The notes beneath the pieces were generated by a model. The model was not told the DNA's origin and made no database searches. It worked only from the letters and a program-made list of their open reading frames with translations. A stretch of DNA of 64,000 nucleotides from Neisseria sicca (lineage in GTDB: Bacteria > Pseudomonadota > Gammaproteobacteria > Burkholderiales > Neisseriaceae): NCBI RefSeq assembly GCF_017753665.1, contig NZ_CP072524.1, forward strand, positions 992,001 to 1,056,000, given 5' to 3'. The position numbers and the translations under genes are program-made. This document shows, one piece after another, positions 51,577 to 59,804 of this stretch (position 1 is the stretch's first letter; each line of letters starts with the position of its first letter).

Positions 51577-53445
51577 ATGGAACTAAGCTATTTTGCCTTG
51601 ATTGGCGCGCCAAACTGCGGCAAAACCGTTTTGTTCAACGGTTTGACCGGCGCACATGCCAAGGTTGCCAATTATCCGGGCGTAACGGTCGATAAGCGCG
51701 AGGGCGCCTTACTTGACGACAAGGCCGTTCGCATTATCGACCTGCCGGGCACATACAGCCTGCGCACGACCAGCCCCGACGAAGCGGTGGCGAAAGATGT
51801 CGCCGTAGGCAAGCTGGGCATTCCGCCCGACGCCATCATTGCCGTTGCCGACGCGACCAACCTGCGTATGACCCTGCGCATGATTTTGGAACTGAAAACG
51901 CTGGGACTGCCTATGGTGGTGTCGCTGAACATGAGCGACGTTGCCCGCAGAAGGGGCTTGAATATTGATGCGGCCAAACTGAGCGAGTTGTTGGATGCAC
52001 CTGTTTTGGAAACAGTTGCCGTGAGCGCGTCGGGTGTACAGGCCGTGCGCGAAGCCGTGGCGAAGCTGCCGCGTAAACGCTCTTTCCCCGCCAACCCCGC
52101 TTCTGCCGAACGCACGCTCGAGGCGCTGGAGAGCGACAAACTTTATCAAGAAGTCGAATCGATTTTGGCACAGGTGGTGCGCACGGAAATGACGCTGCCC
52201 GCATGGCACAAAAAACTCGACGACATCGTGCTGCACCCCGTCTGGGGCATAATTATGCTGCTGTTTATCCTGTTTATGGTGTTCCAAGCGGTTTACACTT
52301 GGGCGGCACCGATTATGGAAGCCATCGAAGGCGGCTTTGCCGCGCTGGGCGAATGGATAGGCACCAACATGGAGCCGGGCATCCTCAGCGACTTGCTCGT
52401 CAACGGCGTCATTGCCGGTTTGGGCAGCGTGTTGGTGTTCGTGCCGCAGATTACGATTTTGTTCGCCTTCATCCTGCTTTTGGAAGACTCAGGCTACCTG
52501 CCGCGTGCGGCGTTCCTGCTGGATAACGTAATGGCGAAAAGCGGCCTGTCCGGACGCTCATTCATCCCGCTCCTGTCGAGTTTCGCCTGTGCCGTTCCCG
52601 CCGTGATGTCGGCGCGTACGATTAATGACCCGCGCGAACGCCTCGTTACCATCGCCGTCGCCCCGCTGCTGACCTGCTCCGCGCGGCTGCCCGTTTACGC
52701 GCTGATTATCGCCGCCGTCATTCCTAATCGCACCGTAGGCGGGATTTTCAACCTGCAAGGACTGACGCTGTTCATCCTCTATCTCGTAGGCATCCTGTCT
52801 GCCGCCTTGGCAGCGTATATCATGAAACGCTTGGCGCGTATGAAAGGCAACGTGCAGCAATTCCCGCTCTTGATGGAGCTGCCGACTTTCCGCACGCCCA
52901 ACTTCAAACACATCATGACCAGCCTGTGGGACAGGGTAAAAGCCTTCCTCAAACGCGCCGGTACGATTATCTTCGCCCTTGCCGTAGTTTTGTGGGGCTT
53001 GGTAAGCTGGCCGCAACCGCCCGCAGGTGCAACAGGCGCGGCAATCGACTACAGCTTGGCTGGTATGCTCGGCCACGCTATCCAACCATTGTTCGCCCCG
53101 CTGGGCTTCACTTGGGAAATGTGTATCGCCATGATTCCGGGCATTGCCGCGCGTGAAGTCGTCGTTGCCGCACTGGGTACGGTCTATGCCGTCAGCGCGT
53201 CGTCTGAAGACGCCGTACAAAACGCGCTGATTCCGATTGTGCACAACAACTGGGGTTTGCCAACCGCCTTCGCCTTCCTGGCTTGGTATGTGTACGCCCC
53301 CATGTGTGCCGCGACATTGGCTGTGATTAAACGCGAAACCAAATCCACAAAAAATATGGTGATGATTACCGGCTATTTGTTCCTGATGGCTTACTTTGCC
53401 GCATTTGTGGTTTACCAAATTACTTCAAGGATACTATCGTCATGA
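51577..53445 (+). CDS. feoB: Ferrous iron transporter FeoB
   Basis: This 622-residue protein has an N-terminal G domain with G1 GAPNCGKT at residues 10-17, switch VANYPGVTVDKREG, G3 DLPGTYSL and G4 NMSD. A membrane domain with Gate motifs (CSARLPVYALII, GLTFxx-type IAAREVVVAALG) follows. It is shorter than E. coli FeoB (773), lacking part of the linker and C-terminal region. It imports Fe(II). Start follows AAGGAGAATAAATA. The stop overlaps the next gene by four bases. Confidence 0.95.
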   Translation: MELSYFALIGAPNCGKTVLFNGLTGAHAKVANYPGVTVDKREGALLDDKAVRIIDLPGTYSLRTTSPDEAVAKDVAVGKLGIPPDAIIAVADATNLRMTLRMILELKTLGLPMVVSLNMSDVARRRGLNIDAAKLSELLDAPVLETVAVSASGVQAVREAVAKLPRKRSFPANPASAERTLEALESDKLYQEVESILAQVVRTEMTLPAWHKKLDDIVLHPVWGIIMLLFILFMVFQAVYTWAAPIMEAIEGGFAALGEWIGTNMEPGILSDLLVNGVIAGLGSVLVFVPQITILFAFILLLEDSGYLPRAAFLLDNVMAKSGLSGRSFIPLLSSFACAVPAVMSARTINDPRERLVTIAVAPLLTCSARLPVYALIIAAVIPNRTVGGIFNLQGLTLFILYLVGILSAALAAYIMKRLARMKGNVQQFPLLMELPTFRTPNFKHIMTSLWDRVKAFLKRAGTIIFALAVVLWGLVSWPQPPAGATGAAIDYSLAGMLGHAIQPLFAPLGFTWEMCIAMIPGIAAREVVVAALGTVYAVSASSEDAVQNALIPIVHNNWGLPTAFAFLAWYVYAPMCAATLAVIKRETKSTKNMVMITGYLFLMAYFAAFVVYQITSRILSS

Positions 53446-53570
53446 CTCAATATATTATCGTCGGCTTGATTATGCTCACTTGCATATTCTTCCTCTTGCG
53501 AAAATTCGTATTCAAACCGAAAAAACGCGATTGCAGCAGCGGTTGCGGCAAATGCGGCGGTTGCGGTTAA
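53442..53570 (+). CDS. FeoB-associated Cys-rich membrane protein
   Basis: This 42-residue protein has one membrane helix (IIVGLIMLTCIFFLL), a basic segment (RKFVFKPKKRD) and a Cys/Gly tail CSSGCGKCGGCG. It matches the FeoB-associated Cys-rich family, proposed to aid Fe(II) handling at the cytoplasmic face in place of FeoC. The ATG overlaps the feoB stop (ATGA). An IS30 copy begins only 29 bases beyond its stop. Confidence 0.85.
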   Translation: MTQYIIVGLIMLTCIFFLLRKFVFKPKKRDCSSGCGKCGGCG

Positions 53571-53598
53571 ATATGGATAGCTAGGAAGCAGAAAGGTC

Positions 53599-54677
53599 CT
53601 TGGATTCGGATTTCAAGTGCAACACCAGGGTACCAGTGGTTGGAACAGATTTAAGAATAAAACACTTGGCGTTTCACAGCCAAGTGTTTTTCTTGGCCGG
53701 TGGTTCAACTCATCTTGAACCCTGCGTATCTCCCGATCGCTGATGTTTCGGAAATCGGTCTGTTTGGGGAAATATTGCCGGATGAGTCCGTTGGTGTTCT
53801 CATTCAGCCCTTTCTCCCAAGAATGGTAAGGGCGGCAAAAATAGGTTTTCGCCTTCAATGCTTTGGCTATTTTGGTGTGTTGGTAGAACTCTTTGCCGTT
53901 ATCCATGGTGATGGTGTGGACTCTGGCTTTATATGCCTTTAATACCCTAATGGCCGCCCGGGCAGTGTCTTCGGCTTTTAAGTTCTTTAATTTGCAGATG
54001 ATGGTGTAGCGGGTAGTGCGTTCGACCAAGGTCAATAACGCGCTTTTCTGATTTTTGCCGACGACGGTGTCGGCCTCCCAATCGCCGATGCGGGTTTTCC
54101 GGTCGACAATGGCGGGTCGGTTTTCTATGCCGACGCGGTCGGGCACTTTGCCTCTGGTCCATGTGCTGCCGTAGCGTTTGCGGTAGGGTTTGCTGCATAT
54201 TCTGAGGTGTTGCCACAAAGTGCCGCCGTTGTTTTTGTCTTGGCGAAGGTGGCGGTAAACGGTGCTGTGATGGAGCGTGATCCCGTGGTGTTTGCGTAGG
54301 TAGGCACATACTTGTTCGGGACTGAGTTTGCGGCGGATAAGGGTGTCGATGTGTTGAATTACCTGCGAATCGAGTTTATAGGGTTTTCGCCGGTGCTGTT
54401 TGGTCAGCCGGCTTTGCTTCTGTGCTTTTTCGGCGCTGTATTGCTGTCCTTGGATGCAGTGCCGCTTGATTTCTCGGCTGATGGTGCTTTTGTGGCGGTT
54501 GAGCTGTTTGGCGATTTCGGCGATGGTGCAGTGGCGGGACAGGTATTGGATATGGTATCGTTCGTCTTGGGTCAGTTGTGTGTAGCCCATGGCAATCTTT
54601 CTTGCAGGAAAGTCCGTATGCTGCCGCATACCGGCCTTTTTCTGTTATGGAAAGTGCACTTCAAATGCGAATCCGCC
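53599..54677 (-). mobile_element. IS30-family insertion sequence (IS1655-like), copy 2
   Basis: The 1079-bp element has the same ends as copy 1 in the opposite orientation; its transposase-proximal repeat lacks one base (GTGCAC for GTGCAAC). It sits downstream of feoB, between the Cys-rich gene and a strong terminator at 54705, so it now separates the feo operon from that stem. Confidence 0.9.
53613..54590 (-). CDS. IS30-family transposase, copy 2
   Basis: This intact 325-residue transposase begins MGYTQLTQDERYHIQYLSRH and differs from copy 3 at only a few residues (for example Asp-Lys-Asn-Asn-Gly for Asp-Lys-Ser-Asn-Gly, and LRKHHG for LHKHHG). The start is set at MGYTQ for consistency with copy 1; the frame is open 13 codons further. 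It ends FQPLVPWCCT, overlapping the end repeat. Confidence 0.92.
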   Translation of the reverse strand: MGYTQLTQDERYHIQYLSRHCTIAEIAKQLNRHKSTISREIKRHCIQGQQYSAEKAQKQSRLTKQHRRKPYKLDSQVIQHIDTLIRRKLSPEQVCAYLRKHHGITLHHSTVYRHLRQDKNNGGTLWQHLRICSKPYRKRYGSTWTRGKVPDRVGIENRPAIVDRKTRIGDWEADTVVGKNQKSALLTLVERTTRYTIICKLKNLKAEDTARAAIRVLKAYKARVHTITMDNGKEFYQHTKIAKALKAKTYFCRPYHSWEKGLNENTNGLIRQYFPKQTDFRNISDREIRRVQDELNHRPRKTLGCETPSVLFLNLFQPLVPWCCT

Positions 54678-54704
54678 GTCGTCTGAAAACCGGTTGCAAG
54701 ATTG

Positions 54705-54758
54705 AACTGCACCCTAAAGGCCAAATACGCACTCTGGGCAGTTAGGGTGCAGTTTTTT
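54705..54758 (+). terminator. Strong rho-independent terminator, probably once of the feo operon
   Basis: AACTGCACCCTAA (54705-54717) pairs with TTAGGGTGCAGTT (54742-54754) and is followed by TTTT. It precedes the cupin gene and is now 1.1 kb from feoB owing to the IS30 insertion. Confidence 0.85.
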
Positions 54759-54787
54759 ATGATTCGAACCACGCAAGGAGTAATGGC

Positions 54788-55132
54788 ATGAAAATCCCGC
54801 AAATTATCCGTTTCACTGATTTTTTACAACAAAACCCCACCGAAGCCGTGCGCACCGTGCTGCATCAAGACAAGCATGACAACATGGTGCTTTGGCAGAT
54901 TCCGCCACAAACTATGCTGCCCGCCCACCGCCATCTGCGCGGTGCGGACATCTGGATTGTATTGCAGGGCGAAGCCGAGCTGGTGGACGACGCACAAAGC
55001 GGCCGCATCATCCGCGCAGGTGAGAGCGTGATAGTCGGCAACCACCAAATCCACGGTGCGCGTAACAACGGCAAAGAAGACTGCATTTTGATTTCGGTTA
55101 TCAGCCCGAAAGCAGGATTTGAACAGGTATAA
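54788..55132 (+). CDS. Single-domain cupin protein
   Basis: This 114-residue protein has one cupin fold with motif 1 PAHRHLRGADIWIVLQGEAEL and motif 2 in SVIVGNHQIHGARNNG; the His residues could bind a metal. No enzymatic function can be named. It starts after CAAGGAGTAATGGC. It is enclosed by two inverted IS30 copies, and an AGGCCGTCTGAA-type DUS pair (55138-55174) follows, unlike the local spelling. Confidence 0.8.
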   Translation: MKIPQIIRFTDFLQQNPTEAVRTVLHQDKHDNMVLWQIPPQTMLPAHRHLRGADIWIVLQGEAELVDDAQSGRIIRAGESVIVGNHQIHGARNNGKEDCILISVISPKAGFEQV

Positions 55133-55188
55133 CCTTTTTCAGACGGCACCAATCTATCGGAGGCCGTCTGAAAACAGATCAACCATAA

Positions 55189-55344
55189 AAATTTCAATAT
55201 ACCAAAAATGAAAACCCCATCAAACTGTGCCGCCATTTTCTCATCCTTATCGACAAGGAAACGGGCAAAGTGATGGGGTTCGGCCTTGGAAGGCGGACAG
55301 GAAAATTTGAAAACTCCATCAAAGGGAGCAGGCTCAACAACTGA
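55189..55344 (+). pseudogene. Possible C-terminal gene fragment next to IS30 copy 3
   Basis: After a stop at 55186-55188 one frame is open for 51 codons and reads in part LCRHFLILIDKETGKVMGFG and FENSIKGSRLNN before TGA. The composition looks coding, but there is no start. It may be the tail of a gene lost when the insertion cluster formed. The product is not recognised. Confidence 0.3.
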
Positions 55345-55364
55345 CAGACTGCCGTCTAAAAGGG

Positions 55365-56444
55365 AGCGGATTCGCATTTGAAGTGCAACTTTCCATAACA
55401 GAAAAAGGCCGGTATGCGGCAGCATACGGCCTTTCCTGCAAGAAAGATTGCCATGGGCTACACACAACTGACCCAAGACGAACGATACCATATCCAATAC
55501 CTGTCCCGCCACTGCACCATCGCCGAAATCGCCAAACAGCTCAACCGCCACAAAAGCACCATCAGCCGAGAAATCAAGCGGCACTGCATCCAAGGACAGC
55601 AATACAGCGCCGAAAAAGCACAGAAGCAAAGCCGGCTGACCAAACAGCACCGGCGAAAACCCTATAAACTCGATTCGCAGGTAATTCAACACATCGACAC
55701 CCTTATCCGCCGCAAACTCAGTCCCGAACAAGTATGTGCCTACCTGCATAAACACCACGGGATCACGCTCCATCACAGCACCGTTTACCGCCACCTCCGC
55801 CAAGACAAAAGCAACGGCGGCACTTTGTGGCAACATCTCAGAATATGCAGCAAACCCTACCGCAAACGCTACGGCAGCACATGGACCAGAGGCAAAGTGC
55901 CCGACCGCGTCGGCATAGAGAACCGACCTGCTATCGTCGACCGGAAAACCCGCATCGGCGATTGGGAGGCCGACACCGTCGTCGGCAAAAATCAGAAAAG
56001 CGCGTTATTGACCTTGGTCGAACGCGTTACCCGCTACACCATCATCTGCAAATTAAAGAACTTAAAAGCCGAAGACACTGCCCGGGCGGCCATTAGGGTA
56101 TTAAAGGCATATAAAGCCAGAGTCCACACCATCACCATGGATAACGGCAAAGAGTTCTACCAACACACCAAAATAGCCAAAGCATTGAAGGCGAAAACCT
56201 ATTTTTGCCGCCCTTACCATTCTTGGGAGAAAGGGCTGAATGAGAACACCAACGGACTCATCCGGCAATATTTCCCCAAACAGACCGATTTCCGAAACAT
56301 CAGCGGTCGGGAGATACGCAGGGTTCAAGATGAGTTGAACCACCGGCCGAGAAAAACACTTGGCTGTGAAACGCCAAGTGTTTTATTCTTGAATCTGTTC
56401 CAACCACCGGTACCCTGGTGTTGCACTTGAAATCCGAATCCAAG
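55365..56444 (+). mobile_element. IS30-family insertion sequence (IS1655-like), copy 3
   Basis: The 1080-bp element has left end AGCGGATTCGCATTTGAAGT and the standard right end. Its flanks, GGG and GAA, show no target duplication, unlike copy 2, which points to a rearrangement after insertion. It lies head-to-head with copy 2 across the cupin gene. Confidence 0.88.
55453..56430 (+). CDS. IS30-family transposase, copy 3
   Basis: This intact 325-residue transposase is almost identical to copy 2, with FRNISGREIRRVQ where the others have FRNISDREIRRVQ and LVERVTRYT where copy 2 has LVERTTRYT. The close match of copies 2 and 3 implies recent local duplication. Confidence 0.92.
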   Translation: MGYTQLTQDERYHIQYLSRHCTIAEIAKQLNRHKSTISREIKRHCIQGQQYSAEKAQKQSRLTKQHRRKPYKLDSQVIQHIDTLIRRKLSPEQVCAYLHKHHGITLHHSTVYRHLRQDKSNGGTLWQHLRICSKPYRKRYGSTWTRGKVPDRVGIENRPAIVDRKTRIGDWEADTVVGKNQKSALLTLVERVTRYTIICKLKNLKAEDTARAAIRVLKAYKARVHTITMDNGKEFYQHTKIAKALKAKTYFCRPYHSWEKGLNENTNGLIRQYFPKQTDFRNISGREIRRVQDELNHRPRKTLGCETPSVLFLNLFQPPVPWCCT

Positions 56445-56463
56445 GAACCTTAAAAGCGAACTT

Positions 56464-56570
56464 TATAGTGGATTAAATTTAAATCAGGACAAGGCGACGA
56501 AGCCGCAGACAGTACAGATAGTACGGCAAGGCGAGGCAACGCCGTACTGGTTTAAAGTTAATCCACTATA
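56464..56570. repeat. CREE, 107 bp, with its right end split by an IS630-type element
   Basis: TATAGTGGATTA to TAATCCACTATA, same short class as the two other copies. The last TA is shared with the start of the adjacent element. On the far side of that element the sequence resumes TATATCGGG, as expected if a TA in the CREE terminus was the target. Confidence 0.85.
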
Positions 56571-56618
56571 GTCAATTAAAAACAAAATAGTACAATACTC
56601 AACTTTGAAGGTTTAACC

Positions 56619-56969
56619 ATGGCATACTCTGCGGACTTAAGAAACAAAGCTTTAAACTATTACGAACAATGCAAAAACATCAGCCAAACCGCAGCAACGT
56701 TTAACTTGTCAAGAAACACACTTTACCTGTGGATTCGCCTTAAAAAACAAACAGGCAGCCTAAAACATCAAGTTACCGGTCTAAATGCCGTCAAATTGGA
56801 TAGGCAAAAACTGGCTCAATATGTTGAGCAACACCAGGATGCCTATCTGCATGAAATCGCCAAACATTTTGATTGTACGCCAGCCGCCGTTTGCTATGCA
56901 CTCAAACAGATGGGGATGACGCGCAAAAAAAGACCACCACTTACAAAGAACAAGACCCGGCCAAAGTAA
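56619..56969 (+). CDS. IS630-family transposase, N-terminal frame
   Basis: This 116-residue product has helix-turn-helix units (MAYSADLRNKALNYYEQCKN, AATFNLSRNTLYLWIRL) that bind the ends. It ends shortly after a run of seven A (56925-56931), where a shift into the -1 frame would join it to the catalytic part. The start has AAGGTTTAACC upstream. Confidence 0.85.
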   Translation: MAYSADLRNKALNYYEQCKNISQTAATFNLSRNTLYLWIRLKKQTGSLKHQVTGLNAVKLDRQKLAQYVEQHQDAYLHEIAKHFDCTPAAVCYALKQMGMTRKKRPPLTKNKTRPK

Positions 56970-57466
56970 CGCATTATTTGACACAGCTGGCCGAATTTTC
57001 CGACTACCAACGTGTTTATTTGGATGAAACAGGATTTGACCGCTACCTGTTCCGTCCCTATGCCCGCAGCCTGAGAGGGCGAATAGTGAAAGCGCAGATA
57101 AGTGGAAAAAGATACCGACGCTTATCTCTGGTGTCCGCACAAGTCGGCAACCGGCTGATTGCTCCGATGGTTTATCAAAATACGATGACCGGAGTCTTTT
57201 TTGAAGCGTGGTTTCAGCAATGCCTACTGCCCGCATTGACTCAAAAATCGGTAATTATTTTAGATAATGCACGATTTCACCGTATGGATGTCTTACGGGA
57301 AATGGCGGAAAAATTGGGCCATAAGGTATTACCTCTTGCACCTTATTCACCTGAGCTCAACCCGATTGAGAAGGTGTGGGCGAATATTAAGCGGTATCTG
57401 CGAACCGTTTTGTCTGATTACGCCCGATTTGACGATGCGCTAGTGTCCTATTTTGATTTTAATTGA
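56873..57466 (+). CDS. IS630-family transposase, catalytic frame
   Basis: The frame contains the DDE residues in VYLDETGFDRY, VIILDNARFH and PYSPELNPIEKVWANIKRYL. Real synthesis probably starts in the upstream frame and shifts at the A7 run, giving a fused protein of about 280 residues; the frame's own start is a shadow. The stop lies inside the right end repeat. Confidence 0.82.
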   Translation: MYASRRLLCTQTDGDDAQKKTTTYKEQDPAKVTHYLTQLAEFSDYQRVYLDETGFDRYLFRPYARSLRGRIVKAQISGKRYRRLSLVSAQVGNRLIAPMVYQNTMTGVFFEAWFQQCLLPALTQKSVIILDNARFHRMDVLREMAEKLGHKVLPLAPYSPELNPIEKVWANIKRYLRTVLSDYARFDDALVSYFDFN

Positions 57467-57505
57467 CTATATATCGGGTCTGCCCCATCCCATTCCTTCA
57501 CAACA

Positions 57506-57549
57506 AAAAGGTCGTCTGAAAACCAAACTCCGGTTTTCAGACGACCTCA
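57506..57549. terminator. DUS hairpin after mpl
   Basis: AAAAGGTCGTCTGAAAACC pairs with CGGTTTTCAGACGACCT. It closes the minus-strand mpl gene and marks the end of the insertion cluster. Confidence 0.75.
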
Positions 57550-57573
57550 ATCATTCCAAAACTTCAACCAACC

Positions 57574-58950
57574 TTATTTCAACGCTTCCAGCAGCTTCCC
57601 GTGTATCCCGCCGAAACCGCCGTTGCTCATCACCAAAATATGGTCGCCTGCTTCGGCATTTTTCACGATTTCGGCGACGAAGGCATCGAAGTCTTTGCCG
57701 ACGTGCAGCTTGCCGCCCAAAGGCGCGAGGGCTTCGGCAACGTCCCAGTCCACACCGCCGGCGTAGCAGAACACTTGGTCAGCACCTTTAAGGCTTTCGG
57801 GCAGGGCGGCTTTCATGGTGCCGAGTTTCATGGTGTTGGAACGCGGCTCGAGGACGGCGAGGATGCGGGCATTTCCGACGCGCTGGCGCAAGCCTTCGAT
57901 GGTGGTTTCGATGGCGGTCGGGTGGTGGGCGAAATCGTCGTAAACGGTGATGCCGTTCACCGTGCCTTTGATTTCCATGCGGCGTTTGACGTTTTTAAAC
58001 GCGCTCAAGGCTTCGCAGGCCGTCTGAATATCGACTCCGGCATGACGTGCGGCGGCGATGACGGCGAGCGCGTTCATGCGGTTGTGTCCGCCCATCAAAT
58101 CCCATGCGACGTGTCCGGCTTTTTTGCCGTCAAGCAACACGTCGAACGAGCCGTCGGCATTGACTTCGCCGACCTGCCAGCCGTGTTCGGTGCCGAATTT
58201 TTCTACAGGCGTCCAGCAGCCTTTGTCCAAAGTGTCTTGCAGGCTTTGCTGCTGTCCGTTGCAGACGATTAAGCCTTCGGACGGCACGGTGCGCACGAGG
58301 TGGTGGAACTGGGTCTGTATCGCGCCCAAGTCGGGGAAGATGTCGGCGTGGTCGAATTCCAGATTGTTCAACACGGCGGTACGCGGGCGGTAATGTACGA
58401 ATTTGGAGCGTTTGTCGAAAAAGGCGGTGTCGTATTCGTCGGCTTCGATAACAAAAAACGGCGATTTGCTGTTCGGGTCTTGGCGCGGCGTTTGCGGCAG
58501 GCGGGCGGAAACGCTGAAGTTTTCCGGTACGCCGCCGATGAGGAAGCCCGGCGCGAGTCCGGCATATTCCAAGACCCATGCGAGCATGGACGCGGTTGTT
58601 GTTTTGCCGTGCGTCCCCGCCACGCCGAGTACCCAATGATGGTGCAACACGTTTTCCGACAGCCATTGCGGGCCGGAAATATAAGGCAGGCCGCGGTTCA
58701 AAATCGCTTCAACCACATCCATTCCGCGCTTGGCGACATTGCCGATCACGTAAACGTCGGCTTTAAATTCGTCCAACTGCGCGGCATCGAAGCCTTCGTG
58801 TACGTCTATGCCCAAGGCTTCGAGCTGGGTGCTCATCGGCGGATACATCTTCGCGTCGCAACCGCTGACTTTAAACCCCGCTTCTTTGGCAATGGCGGCC
58901 ACCCCGCCCATAAACGTGCCGCCGATACCGATAATGTGGATGTGTTTCAT
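57574..58950 (-). CDS. mpl: UDP-N-acetylmuramate:L-Ala-gamma-D-Glu-meso-DAP ligase
   Basis: This 458-residue Mur ligase begins MKHIHIIGIGGTFMGGVA, has the ATP loop GVAGTHGKTTTASML, EADEYDTAFFDKRSKF and the DDFAHHPTAIETTI motif. The Mpl type is shown by the N-terminal pattern and IGGVPENF. It reattaches recycled tripeptide to UDP-MurNAc. The start at 58950 fits the family; the frame opens at 58992. An AGGCCGTCTGAA-type DUS lies inside at 58018-58028. Confidence 0.94.
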   Translation of the reverse strand: MKHIHIIGIGGTFMGGVAAIAKEAGFKVSGCDAKMYPPMSTQLEALGIDVHEGFDAAQLDEFKADVYVIGNVAKRGMDVVEAILNRGLPYISGPQWLSENVLHHHWVLGVAGTHGKTTTASMLAWVLEYAGLAPGFLIGGVPENFSVSARLPQTPRQDPNSKSPFFVIEADEYDTAFFDKRSKFVHYRPRTAVLNNLEFDHADIFPDLGAIQTQFHHLVRTVPSEGLIVCNGQQQSLQDTLDKGCWTPVEKFGTEHGWQVGEVNADGSFDVLLDGKKAGHVAWDLMGGHNRMNALAVIAAARHAGVDIQTACEALSAFKNVKRRMEIKGTVNGITVYDDFAHHPTAIETTIEGLRQRVGNARILAVLEPRSNTMKLGTMKAALPESLKGADQVFCYAGGVDWDVAEALAPLGGKLHVGKDFDAFVAEIVKNAEAGDHILVMSNGGFGGIHGKLLEALK

Positions 58951-59084
58951 GATAAAACCGTCTTTTGAATGAAATAATGGGAAAGCCGCCATTATAGCGG
59001 AGTTTGGATGCAGGGGTCGTCTGAAAAGCGAAGCTGTGGCAAGATGGGAAATATGAAGGATTTGAGCTGAAAAGGAGAATCTAC

Positions 59085-59804
59085 ATGCCCAAGCTGACGC
59101 CGAAAATGTTCGCTTTTCTGCAAGCGCCTCAAGCCGAAGCCGTTTTGCTGCGGCTCTACACCCAAGCCTTAAAGCAAAACAGACAGATGTTTTTTCATTT
59201 TCTGCCCAAGATTTTCAAGCTCTTGGGCAAAGGGCTGGATTGGACGGGGGAAAACGAAAGTTTTTACGAAGACAAATACATCCCCATCGCACCGCAACAA
59301 GGCAAGTTTTTGTATTTGTATATGCAGGCTTTGGCATCGGGTGCAAAAAATATTGTCGAATTCGGGACTTCCTACGGCATTTCGACGCTGTATCTTGCCG
59401 CAGCCGCCAGAGTCAACGGAGGGCGCGTCATCACTTGCGAATATCTGCCGCACAAAGCCGCAGCGGCGAGAAAACATTTCCAAGAAGCCGGTTTGGCAGA
59501 CTATATCGAGCTTCGCGAAGGCGATGCGCTGGAAACCTTAAAAGACTTAGCCATCCGCCCCGATTTCGTCTTGCTCGACGGCTGGCCGGATTTGGTATTC
59601 CCCGTATTCAAGCTGCTGGAACCCAATCTTGCCGACCGCGCGGTCATCGCCGTGGACGATGTAGAAGGCTTTTCACCTGCCATGCAGGATTATCTCGATT
59701 ACGTCCGCCGTCCTGAAAACGGTTATATTTCATCCACACTGAAACCTTACAAAGCGTTGGAATATGCGGTCAAAACAGGCAACCATACCGAAAAGGTCGT
59801 CTGA
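59085..59804 (+). CDS. Class I SAM-dependent O-methyltransferase-like protein
   Basis: This 239-residue protein has the SAM motif NIVEFGTSYGISTLYLA, then VITCEYLPHKAAAARKHF, and DFVLLDGWPDLVFPVFKLLEP, in the order of the O-methyltransferase_3/24 group. The substrate is unknown. Its last codons GAA AAG GTC GTC TGA are the DUS itself, which supplies the stop. The start follows AAAAGGAGAATCTAC. Confidence 0.82.
   Translation: MPKLTPKMFAFLQAPQAEAVLLRLYTQALKQNRQMFFHFLPKIFKLLGKGLDWTGENESFYEDKYIPIAPQQGKFLYLYMQALASGAKNIVEFGTSYGISTLYLAAAARVNGGRVITCEYLPHKAAAARKHFQEAGLADYIELREGDALETLKDLAIRPDFVLLDGWPDLVFPVFKLLEPNLADRAVIAVDDVEGFSPAMQDYLDYVRRPENGYISSTLKPYKALEYAVKTGNHTEKVV

Larger units (their letters stand above)
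53596..54680. repeat. 3-bp target duplication (GTC) around IS30 copy 2
   Basis: GTC occurs at 53596-53598 and again at 54678-54680. Joining the two sides with one copy recreates AGAAAGGTCGTCTGAAAACC, a perfect local DUS. This shows the element landed inside a DUS. Confidence 0.85.
56569..57469 (+). mobile_element. IS630-family insertion sequence, about 900 bp
   Basis: The ends are TAGTCAATTAAAAACAAAAT and, reversed, TAGTCAATTAAAATCAAAAT. It is flanked by TA dinucleotides, the usual IS630/Tc1 target. It carries two overlapping frames that together make one transposase. Confidence 0.8.

Noticed and set aside
54865..55836. Long 323-residue minus-strand frame over the cupin gene and IS30 copy 3
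   Set aside because: It reads antisense through the transposase and cupin genes, which have strong family motifs on the other strand; it is a shadow.
53599..56444. Composite transposon carrying the cupin gene
   Set aside because: Copy 2 has its own 3-bp duplication and restores a DUS when removed, so it moved alone; copy 3 has no duplication, and no pair of flanks brackets the whole unit.
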